From Larus michahellis (lineage: Eukaryota > Chordata > Aves > Charadriiformes > Laridae): a stretch of 64,000 nucleotides of DNA. The position numbers and the translations under genes were made by a program. The notes below the pieces were generated by a model. That model was not told the origin of the DNA. It searched no databases and worked only from the letters and a program-made list of their open reading frames with translations. This document shows, one piece after another, positions 36,400-48,300 of this stretch. Numbering within the stretch: position 1 is the stretch's first letter; the number at the start of each line of letters is the position of its first letter. The stretch covers positions 15,163,378 to 15,227,377 of the forward strand of contig NC_133906.1 in assembly GCF_964199755.1 (NCBI RefSeq). The letters are read 5' to 3'.

Positions 36400-39300
36400 G
36401 TGAGGGGCGGCGGGAACCGGGGGCGGCGGGGGCCGGGCCGCCGTGGTGAGGGGCGGCGGGAACCGGGGGCCGGGCCGCCGTGGTGAGGGGCGGCAGGAAT
36501 CGGGGCGCCATAGTGGGGGGCGGCGGGGGCCGGGCCGCGCCGCCATGCTGAGGGGAGCGGGGAGGGCGGGGGAGCGGAGCGGAGGGTCCCGACACGGCCG
36601 CGCGTGGGCCCCGCTCCCTCCGCCATCGCACCCCGTGACTGTTTATAATCTTATATTTTTGCATATAAATCTGTTAATTGCAGGTTCAGACCCTCGCGCC
36701 TCAGGCATGAAGTATTTTATATTAATTTTTTTTTTTTTTTTAAATTTAATTAATGACTTTTTTTTTTTCCTCCCTGAGCTTCTTCCACAGGAGCGTTACC
36801 CATTGCCCCGGTTAAACTGGGTGGACTGGTGTGCTAAGTCAATATTTGCAGGTCGCTGCGCGCTCCCGCCCTCGGGGGGGTCCCCTTGGGGCACCCCACG
36901 GCGTGGGGCTGGGGGTGCGCGGTGGTGAAAACACACACGGCATCTCCCACCTTCTCTTTTCCCTCTTACAAGCGATTTCCTGCTGCTTTCTGCTACGTTT
37001 CTGTATATCCTCGTGATGCGTCGCAGGGGCGAACTGGGGACGTGGCCTTTGCAACCCATTTGTGAGCAAAATGCCGCAGTCGGCGTGTTCTGGGGGCCTG
37101 CATCAAACTTGGTCTCCATATTTTTATTAAAAAACTACATGATCTAATTTCAGGTCTCCTCAGCGCCTACATGTCCAGGCCAGGTGACTGCAATGTCCCT
37201 AAAGCTAACAGAGAACATCATCTCTGCTGCCAGCCGGAGCAATGAACTTTGTGCCGCCTCCTGGACTTTGCCATCCCACAAAAACCCACCCCCAGGATTT
37301 TTTGTAAATTAGTCTACTGATTTCATCTCTTGCCAGATGAAATAGTAATTTTCAAGACAGCCGTTAGCTTTGTCAATTTTTGTATATGCTTGGAAAAAGA
37401 AGAATGTAAGAAATTCATGCCTGCAACTGGGGTTACGGCAACAACAAATCCAATATTTGTATTTTTGCCAGTCCAAATTTGTGTTTGAAGCGTAAAGAGC
37501 CTAAATTAGTTCATTTTGGGACCTGTAAAACCCATCTCTTGGACTTGACGTATCCACCTGAACACCAGCAGTGGCGGTGATGCTGTGAGATTGATTTATG
37601 CCGTCTGGGGTTTTTTTGACCCATATTGTTGGGGAAATCGTTGCTCCTGGGCCGTCCTGCCTTGCTCAGGTCGCGCTAATTGCGTTAATTCCTGCTCTGC
37701 TCGGACTCACAGCCCCATCTGGTGGCATCTGCGGCGGAGCTGCCAGCGCCGGCTGGCAAAGGCAGAAAATATTCAGAGGAAATACGTCTTTGCGGAGCTG
37801 GGATGTGTTAGTGAAGCTCTGGAGCAAAACGGCTCAGCCCCTTCTGGAAGTTCTCGCAAAGCTGTGCCACCTGCTAATACAAAGACTAAAGAAATATGAA
37901 TTTGGCTCTGCTGGGGAGAGACGTTCTTCGCGTTAAAGCATTGCGTTTTTGAGTTTGAGACCAATCTGTTAGAGTATACCATCTTAAGTAATCGCTCATG
38001 CCCTCTGTCTCTGCTTTTAGGAAAAATACCAAACCTCTTCCAAACGCCCCATAGAACTTTCCTCTGTCTCCGGCCTCACGCATGGTTCAGGCACTAATTC
38101 AGATATCTAAGCAGAGGGGTAATTCGTTACGTCTGTGCTCCCCGTGGCTTCAGAAAGACTCCTTTTGCTTCAAATAAGACTTATTTAGACATAGGTGCTT
38201 TGCAGAACCTGGTGCTTACACCAGAAACTTGTAATTTCTCATAATTGTGTCTGTGTTGTCAATTGTTTTTCTTTTCTTTGTTAGTTAAAAAGCTCTTTGT
38301 CGCTTGTATAACTCTGCAGTGTGCGCTATCTTTAAATCCATTTTAGGAATAGCAGCAGACAAGTTGCGTAGAATACATTTTCCTATTTTGCTTCTGTCTT
38401 TTAAAATAGATAGTCCCCTGATATCCCTTTTAAGCTTTTAATTGTACATTTAGTGTAAATAATCCTGTATTTATGTGACAGAATGGAATATTTGAAAATT
38501 AATTCAGTTTTTACGGCATCTGGCTAATTCAGATGAACAAGGGATGGGTCCAGGTACGCTGGTGTCTGTATACATTCCTGTGAAAGCTGGTCGCTAGTTT
38601 TGTACAAAAGCATTTTTGTACAAAAGCATTTAGTTTTGTACAAAAGCTAGTTTTGTGCAAAAGCGTTTAGCCCGACTTAATTGACCAAAGAGAAATGGTG
38701 TTCCTTGGCTGGTTTGAGTTAAGCCAGTCTGCGAAATTAGAAAAAAGTAAGAAACTCTAGAGTGAATTTTCCACCTCCTCACCTGTCTACAACACATAAC
38801 CACAATTTCGTCATGTGGTTTTCTTATTGTTGTTCAAAGGAGAACCTCGGCCTCACTCGTGTCCTGTTTGTGTTTTTTCTTTCCTCGCTAGTCTTCGCAG
38901 TCTCGCTGGCTGACGGCGGAGGAGAGGAACCAAGTCTTGCTTGATCTCAAAGCTTCAGGCTGGTCTGAGTTAGGCGAAAGAGATGCCATCTACAAAGAGT
39001 TCAATTTCAAAAATTTTAATCAGGTAATTATTGTTATATACTGCTTTTAATATAAAGGAAAGGTAATTGCTTTAATTTCCCTGCGATCCTGATGGGAAAA
39101 TATTTGTATTCAGAAATTTGGGAGTATCCTTGCGGGGCCAAACCCTGCTGGGTTTGCCTCAGTGGATTGCTCTCTGATTCTGATCTCATTAAGTAGAGTG
39201 AATTAATTCCGTTTTGTAGTTGTTAAGTAAATTTGGTCTAATAATACAATTTCTTGATTATAATATTAGGGTCAAGGTCAGGGTCGGTACTATGGGATTA

Positions 39301-42300
39301 GACAAGTAATATTTGATCCTGGTTTATTTTTTTTTTTTATTTTCTAGCACTCGTAAATGAATGCTGGGAATACCTAACGCACAGTGGGGTTCATTTCTGT
39401 CAGGGAAAAACTTGAAGAAAAATGGGTAACTGTAAGAACAGAAACTTTTGGCAAATAAAGTGGGGAAAATATGATACGTTTCACCTTCTAAGCAGGAAGA
39501 CGGAGTTGTGGTATATTCTTGAATGAATCATAGTAGCTGATCTCGCAGTGGCTTCAGCAGGGCGAACTGCCGGTTAGACCTCGCTGGGTTTTTATTTGGA
39601 GTCAGGATCCCGAGCCACGACTCACGAGAACACATCCCGGGCATTGGTTACAAACTTGCTTTAGAAACACTGAATGTGTTTTGAGGCTAGCTGTCAGCTC
39701 CGTTCCCCTAAAAAAATTGCTTTCTGAGGAATCATGACGTTGTTGAGAGAAGAGTCACGTTCCGAGAGCATGCATTTCCCTTCTGTTTTATTTCTGCAGG
39801 AGAGGTGAGCATGTTCTCAGGTGGGAGAGGAAACCCAAGGTTTTGTTGGGGTGATGGCTCTCGCTGAGCTGTTCTTTTCCTCACTCCAGGAGGAGGGATG
39901 CAGCGAGCTCCAGGCGTTGGTAGGCGTAGGGACCAGGAGCTGTGCTGAGATGCTTATTTACACGGCAGTGCCTCAACACAGGCCAAGATATTTTGTTTTA
40001 GGAAATCACAGTCAGCTAGATAACAACTTGTAAAGCTGGCTCTTTTTTTTTTGCTGTTTCAGACAGTAGTTGTCACAGTGAGAAAAGCCCAGATAGTAGA
40101 GAGAAGGTGGCTTAGGTGCTCCCGGCCCCTCTGAGCTGGGAGAATGCAAAAGAGAAAACAACTGCAGAAAAATCCAGCTCACGAGCGGGATGGTGCTGGT
40201 CCAGGGAGCACATCTGGAGCCCCCAGTATGTTTTTTCCTTGGTTGCACTTCAAACCTGAACGTTAATACAGAATTCAGATAATTCAGAGGGCAACGCGGG
40301 AGGGAAGCCCATGAGAGGGAGCTCACATGAAACCTTGGTGAGATGTGCAGGCAGCTTGGAGCAGGAGCAACCAGGAGACACCAGCACGTTTGATAGAAGA
40401 GTTGAGATTTTCAGCCTTTGTGCTTCAAATCTGCATGAAAAGGCGTCTCTGATGAGGCACAGTCAAAGTCTTTGTTGGTTCAGCACAACTAGAAATGACT
40501 TTTTTTCCCCAAAGTTAATAAAAAAAGTGGGTTTGCACACTAAATAAATAAGTCAGCTTGATCAGATGGACTTCGGCAGTCTGCCAGCAGACAGGTCAAG
40601 AGACAAACTGGTGTGTCCCAACAGCAGATATCTAGAAAACCCATTGTTTTGGGAAAAAATAACAAAATTGGGTTTTTTTTGACTGTGTAGATTTATCTTA
40701 CAAAATAGGTAGATATTCGTATGTCTTCCTAATTCAAAGATCAATAACAGTACAGGAAATTGAGTATATTTAAATAGGCCCATTAGTAAATTATGAAGTA
40801 TCAATTTAGACTTCTAGTATGTGTACCCATCTTAAAAAGGGTATCCTTAAAAATAAATGCCGCTTGAATTGTTTGGGAGATACTGGTCCAGTGTCTGTCA
40901 TTCTTGGTTGCCCTTGATGGGTGTCAGGTAAGGCAGAAACGAGAGCAGAGGCTGGGAACTGGCTTCAAAAATTAACTTTCTGTACCCAACTGGGAGAACG
41001 AGCTGGGCAGGTGGGATCCTCTGGGCACCTCTGGTTGGATCAAGGTTATACATGAATATCCGAAGGCAGAATTTCACCTGCTGATTTGGAAGAACTGGCT
41101 GCAGTGTCCCCATTTGCGGTTGCGGCGGGCAGAAGCCGTCCCTGTTATCGTAGTCAAAAGGGCTCAACGCACAGCTCCCGAGGGGATGTTCAGAGCCGGT
41201 ATTACAGAGCAAGTATTTGCCTTTCAATAAGTTGAAGCTGAAAGTAAATTAAAATTATGCATGTATGCTTATTGATGCTTATGTTTATAATAACTATTAG
41301 TAAATATTGTGTTTATTACGACCTAGGGAACAAATGACAAGCGGAGCAGGGGGAATTTAGTCCTGCAATGAAAAAAACTGAACTTGTAGGTACAACTTCT
41401 TTCATTTCACGTAATAAATATTCTGTTTACATTATTTAAACTGTGAGTATTTAGTAAAAGCCAAAGGACCGAGAAATATAATTTCCTTGGTGATCTTCCT
41501 GCTGCCCTTTTACAGATGACGTAAAATCAGGTGTGTAAAAAAAAAAAAAGAAAAAAAACCACCAAACCAAAAAAACCCACCAAAAGTAGTTGAGCTGACA
41601 TGAAAGGTATTTCAGATTTATGTTTTGCAGATGATATTGGTATGATTAATGTATTCATTGCTTTTTTATTGCCTCTTGCAGATAATGTTGATGATGCATG
41701 GAAAATTCTGTGTCTTTAAAATCTATGCCAGGTTTACAAAGTCTGTGTGTGTCAACAGATGTTAAGAATATAAACACAACTTTTATTATAAAGTCGTGCA
41801 AATGTGTAGACATGAGCTTGGTTTATGTATATTATTTTCAGCATGAGAATGAAATGAAACTTCTGTGAAACGAGTTATTTAGATTCCTGAAGCTTTCAGG
41901 CTGAGATTAGCTCGGTTAAAAGCTATCAGCAGTGGGCTGCCTTTGTGAGGCTGACAAGCTAATGACACTTCTGGCTTAGGGAATTAGTTTGTAACCCAGA
42001 ACTTGAAAGCACCGGTGCCATTTGTTAGTCTGAAGATACATTTTCATGAAAATGGGCTTTGGAGGTACAATTCTCTGAAATGAGCTGGAAACCAGCTTGG
42101 GGTCCCGGCTGAAAGCCCTTTGTCGTGTTGCTGTGGGTGCCCACCACGCACCAGTCCGGCTGTGCTGGGCTGGGTGGTGGGTGCTGCTCCGTGTTCCCGT
42201 TGGCTTTAGTATGAGACAGGCTCCTGGTTGGGGGGTGTGCTGAATCTTGTATAAAATACAAAATACACCAACAGTGGGGAAACAAATGCAAACGCAACTC

Positions 42301-45300
42301 AACCGTAGAGGAGAGCACTTTGTCTGGAAGAGCTGGGCTGATGGCACCCATGCGACCGTTCCTCCTTACACCTTGCAATTGCTGCATGTTATTGCCACTG
42401 TTGGACAGCAGGCGGGCAGCGGTGAGTTAAAATCGGAGGCTTTTACCTCCAGAACCCTCGCTTGGGTGCGCTTGCTCATGTCGCTTTCCCTGGAGCGTGC
42501 GCTTGGTGGAAACCTCTGGACCGAGGCCTTGGAGAGCGGTTGGGCTTGGACCACTCCATGGCAAGTCTCCATCCCTGCCACGTGTTTGAGTCCTGGTGAG
42601 CCTCTGTAAACCTCGCAGCCACGTCAGGGAGCTTATTCAGGGCCTCTTTCCATCTCTGTAGGGAAGAGAAAAGCAGCTAACGAGGCTTTTGGGCCACTTA
42701 TGGCATCAAGAAGGCATGCTCTTGTCCGTTCATGTCTTTGTGCTACTGAAACAGAACGTTTCCCTTCCAGCTATGGAGCAAGCCCTCTGCTTCCAGTCTG
42801 CCCAAGCAAAATTTGAAATCGGGATAGAAAGTTAATTTACACCTCCAGAATGTGCCGGTAACTTCTCCCAGTTATAATTCTGCAAACTCAGAAAAGAAAC
42901 TGCAGAAACATTGGGGCTAATGTTAAAAGTTGGTCATTGAGGGAAGGAAGGGTTGCCGAGGATCTCGATGTCCTGGCCCGTATCTCAGGAATTTCCTGGG
43001 ATTTTCTCAGCATTTCGGGTCAGCACACCTCGGGAAGGGTGATCGCGCACAGTGGACAGATCTGGCTTAAAAATCTGAATTTCCCCAAGTTTGTCTTGAG
43101 CCCGGTCCTGGCTGGGCGGGCAGCTGCGAAGGGCTCTGGGTGCTCGGTTTGGGTCCCTTTCCCAGCTGCTCATTTTCACCAAATTTGCAGGAACATCTTA
43201 ACTCTGAGACTTCCATGTCTCTTGTCAAAGTTGGTTGGATTTGACCAGAGGGTTTAAGGGGCAACTGCCTGTGTGATTGCATTTCCTTCGGTAATCACGC
43301 CAAGGCAGAAAATGCAGTTAGGAAATTACAAAGGTGGGCATGTTTGCTGATGGTCAGGTTCAGCATTTACAGCTGCTTTCTTTTATAGGGTAAGTTTTTA
43401 ATTAAGGTTGTTTTTTTTAAAAAAAAAAAAAAATAATGTAGGAAGTCTCCATAAGAGCTCTAACGTCATTTTATAAAATGACAGGAAATCAAATGCTCTA
43501 AGAGTTTTAAAAGCTGGTTTGAAGACGTTTTGTGTTCTGGGGCTGCAGAACACTGGCGGAAGATGAGCCTGGGCAGCGGGGACAGTAGGGAAGGGCTTTG
43601 GAGGACGGTGTACTGCGAGAGCAGGAGCACGTGTGCTTCCTTGCAACTGTGGACTCTGGGTTTTTGAGAACATATTTAAAGATGTGCAGAAAATCTAGAA
43701 TGGTTCAATAAATTATTACTCTCACTTCGCATTTCCTTTCCAAATTTTCTAGCTCTCTTGCTTGAAATCCAGGAGAAAAATACCAGACAGAGCATGTTAG
43801 GGTAGATGCCTTTTTTTTTCCCCCCTCATTGAAATGCCAATTATTTTCCTTTAGCTGTAGGGAGACATGCTCAGGTTTGTCCCTTTAAGTTGATCATCCT
43901 TTTTGTATTATCACAATTACATATCCGAACAAATTTGGTAGGATATGCAATGAATACTCTTTATTTGTTTCAACGCTGGCACTTGGTGCCAGTCCCTCTA
44001 ACGTAATCCATGCTGATACTTCCTTTTTCTACTCCCGGCACGTTACTTTGTCTTCTGCACTGATCAAAGACTGGAAAATTTGTTTTTATATATGTAGGCA
44101 GTGTATTTCATTGCTGCTTTATGTACTTAAACTTTTGGCTGTTTGGCTGAAATACGTCCACGCCTTTTACGTATTGAAAACATAATATCCTTTAACCTAC
44201 GGTCTGCGGAGTTAAAATGAATTTTATGTTAAATATTTCATTGTGGACCACATCTCCAGCTTTTTATATGCCACAGCGGTCTTGTGGGTTTTTTTCTTCC
44301 CCATTGTCTGATAGTGAGGTCATTTTCAGTCCTCTGAGAAATTTTATTCCCAGCCAGATGCGGGCCATATATTAAAAGTAGCACCTGTGGCTAATATCAC
44401 AGCAGCTTACCATAAATTTACATGGTAACTAGGATTATATCTGTCAAGACTGTTAAAAAATGTCTAGATTTAATTTGATTTCCAGTATTGAAGGAGCTCT
44501 CCAACATTTTGCTTCATAACTATATTTTAAAAGTTAAAATCACTCCATTGTTAAGTTTTATAGCACTCCCAGTGCCCATTAAGTTGATTTGTTAAATGGG
44601 GGTCAGAATAAAGCAAGTTGGCTACAGGAGGATCGGAAACCAACCCATTTGTGACAAATTTAGTCCTCGCGTGTGAATCTTCTCAGAGCTCGGGGACTGA
44701 TTGGATTCAGGTGCAGCTTATGTCAGTTGTGTTTAACCTCAAAGCCTGGGCAGCCTCAGCCCCGACTGTCACTTCTGCTAATCAAAAGACGAACCTGTTT
44801 TCATTCGTCTGGGGGGAGGGAGTTGCTATTTTTAATGTAGCATCCGTCTGCTTGCTCCCTCTGCTCGAGTTTTGCGTTAGATTGTCGGTCGAATGAAAAG
44901 AAATGATTTTTATTTTTTTTTATCCGCCTAGGAAGGCGCTGGTTTTCATATAGTCTTTCCTAAACTGCTTCGTTTTCCATTATCCTTTGAGTCCTCTCCC
45001 ATATGCTGTGATTTGTGCACCTGCAAAGTTATGAAAGTATTTCTTCTGGTAGTTACGTTGTTCACTAACTTCCCTGCGTTTATGAATACAATAGCCGATT
45101 TACAATAAATCAGAATTATTTATGAGTGGATTTACAGAGTTGAGAAAAATCTTTGTATCTGAAAATAATGAATTTCTGGCGTATCTGCCTGTTGACATTT
45201 CCCTTTATTAGAAACTGATAGTGAAGTTTTCGGGACTTTAGAGGTTGACCTGCAGGCTGAGACGGAGTGAATGAATTGGCTCAAGTGTCCTGTAGCGGAG

Positions 45301-48300
45301 CACGGTAAAAATATATGATTCCTGGATGGTGACACCTTCCTTGAGTTTATTGTTGTGAATGACTGAGCGAAGAACACTCTCACCTCCGAGTTGGTGGGTT
45401 GGAGGGTCAAGGTGCAGCTGCGGGACCTGGACATGGTCCACTGCCCACATTGCCGCCTGGCACTGCCCATGGAAGGCAGGGAGCTCCGTGTCTGGGGGAA
45501 ATGAAAGGAGAAGTTCTGAGTAGACGGCTCCTTTGAGAGCTTATGAGTCTCCTTCCCTCACCAAGGAGGAGATGACGCTGGTGCCCTGGTCAGCGTGTCC
45601 TCTGTCCGGTGATGCTTCCAGTAACCTGGTAGCCAGCAGTGTGAAATTCTGTGGAGCTAGAAAGTCCACAGTGGTGGAGATATGCTGTTGGGTTGCGTCT
45701 AGGCAGAAATTAAATTCTTGGTGCTGGGAGCTGGGAAATACAGGATTTATTTTCTTCTCGTGGCCAGCATGGCTGGTGGGGTACAAAACCATATATAAAG
45801 TCAGACAGTGCTTCAGAATATTGTCATACCAATGTTTTGCACTTGGCAACACTTTTCTGTTTTAAAGAGAGTTGCCTTAGTGCATCAGCAGCCTCGTACA
45901 TCCTTTGAAGTCCTGCACAATTAGCTTTTCCCTCCATGTCTGGGAACCGTCGTTTTGTCCTTCAGTCCCTTTATTACAACCTCACGTCTGCAATGCGTAT
46001 GAGAAATTCGTGCCTGATAGAAGTCAGGCAGGTGGTGAGCAGCGATTGCTACTCTTCCTACTGTGGGGTATCTCATCTCTTTGGCCAGGGTTGGTGTGCA
46101 GATCCCACCACCCTCCTGTCCCATCTGCTTGTGGCAAGTTACAGTACCGGTGTCACCACTATAACATCATCGTGGCAGTACCACCAGTATTGGGCTGCCA
46201 GGGTTATTTAAAATGTCACAACATTAATTGTATTAAATAAAATTAATCATGTTTAAGTTGAAGGCTCAGAGCGAGCACGTGTCCTTCATCTCCTTCATCA
46301 TGCGAGATGTCCCATCGCAGGCATCATAGAAGTTGCATCAGTTTAATTTTTCTTGTGACTTAACTGTGATGACGGGTGCTCATTTTCCTGATGAGCTAAG
46401 TCATATTTCTCCTTAGAATAAACCATAATTTTATTGTTTATAATTGTTGGGGGTGGTGGTGTTTCTAATAACTGAGGTTGCCCCACCAACTAGACCTGTT
46501 GTATCTCCGTTTAAGCAGGCCACCGCTTAAATCTGCCCAGCTGACCTTTGGGCTGCTCTCCAGTTGGCTCTAATGCAGATGCTTTCCTTAAAAGATGGAT
46601 TTATTGTGACTCAAGTAAAAATTATTATAGCATTTGCCTTATGCTCGTTTCATGCATTGATCTGAAAGCGCGAAAGAAATCATTAGCTGGCTTGTAGATG
46701 TGGAGTAGAAGAAATGTTTCTCTTTTTTTTTTTTCAGCTGCACAAATTGATTGTTCACTCTGTTTGAATTAAAGAGAACAAACGTTCTATCAGCCGTGCG
46801 GACAGGGCCGCTGTAGATTCCTACCGAAGAGGGCAAATGTGAGCAGGTCAGCTTGATTTTAACCACAGTTCAGGCTCTTTCCTTGTTAAACCACCTTTGG
46901 AAAATGAATGGAAAATTCAATGGGTTTGAATTCTGTTGGACACCTTCGTTTGGGAAAATACAAATAAGGCTGATGTTGCCTTTCCTGAAGAAGGTGGTCA
47001 CTCCGAATAATTTTTTACCTTTTCAGTTAAGGAAACCTGGTGTCTTGCAACTCTTTCTCCATTAAAATTTATTTTTACGGGGGTGCTGGAAAGATTCCGA
47101 TTACATGCGAACAGCACATCTCTCTGTCTTGGTTGTTTAACCTTTTGCATCCCCTTGCTTTTAGAATAACGCCTGACTACGTTTTCAAACCATAAATTGC
47201 CTTTTACACCAGCAGCTCTCACTTTCTCGTACTCCCATGAAGGAGAGACAGGCTTTGGGATATTCTCCTCTGCGATTGTAATTAAAAATGGACTCTGGCT
47301 GGCAGAATAAACTGAAATAAAACTACAACGCCCCTATTTAAAAATTAACCATTACTCACCAAAAGCACATCAAACCCACTTAGCGGACATCCGTTAATCC
47401 GGCGGTGAGCCGTTTCAGGCTTTAATGCACACTGTTTTACACGTTAAGGGTTTTGAAGTCGCGGGCCGGCGCTGACCTTTCGCATCTGCTCCTCTCGCAG
47501 TAGGAATCTCCGCTCGCCGCTCCCCGTCAGGGCGGATTAACGTGACGAAGTGCAGCGCTTCTGCTGGCTGCAATTTCAGGTTTTGATCAGAATTATTTCT
47601 TTCACAAACAATCACGTTTGGCTAAAACGTTACATCTGCTCCGAAAAGCCACTGGCAAGGCCCGCGGTTTATCAGGGTGAGGCGAGTGCAACTCTATTCA
47701 TTCCTCCTTTAAAAAGCTGCAAACCCGCTTCATGCAGGATTTTTTCGGGGAGAGCTTCCCTTCTTCCCCCTCCCCTTGCTGTTTTATTCTTTTAATTTTG
47801 CTGGGTTGAGATGAGAAGTTGCTTTGGACGAACATAAAGCTGGCTGTGATGTCATGGAGGGGTTTGGTGGGGAACGTGATGATGAGTGGGGAGCCCAGTG
47901 CCAAGTCAGCACCGCACCATTTGCTTTATTTATTGCTAAGGGTGCTTTGTAGGAAAACATTTTTTGTTCCTAGGATCAGAGGGGAAAGTCCTGATTTCAT
48001 GATCTAGTGGGATTTTCCTCCTGCTGTGATGAGAATAACAGTAGGCAGCTAAATGTATGTGTATGACCAAGGCGTCCCTGGTTGGGAGAATCTTTATTCC
48101 GTGATACAGTGGATGGGTGTCATAGCAAGCAAAAGTAGTGTTAGTTGTGCAAGCCCAGGACATTGTGTTTATGCCTGCCTTTTGTGATGCCAGATCTAAT
48201 AAAAAAACAGAGGTGTACGACGGGTTTCCCTTTGTGGTGTTCTCATATGAATTTCTAAAAGAAATTTGACGTTCACTGAAGGACTCAGGATTTGTTTCCC

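Larger units (their letters stand above)
36050..36640. promoter_or_regulatory. PCBD2: CpG island, PCBD2 promoter
   Basis: CpG-dense block with GC boxes (GGCGGGGCGGGGGCGG at 36301-36316) directly upstream of the PCBD2 ATG. It also covers exon 1 and the repeat at the start of intron 1. No TATA box is seen. Confidence 0.82.

Noticed and set aside
36018-36664. Frames of 113-202 codons on both strands over the PCBD2 promoter
   Set aside because: GC-rich composition and a tandem repeat remove stop codons. Only the exon-1 part of the + frame starting at 36331, possibly extended upstream, is supported.
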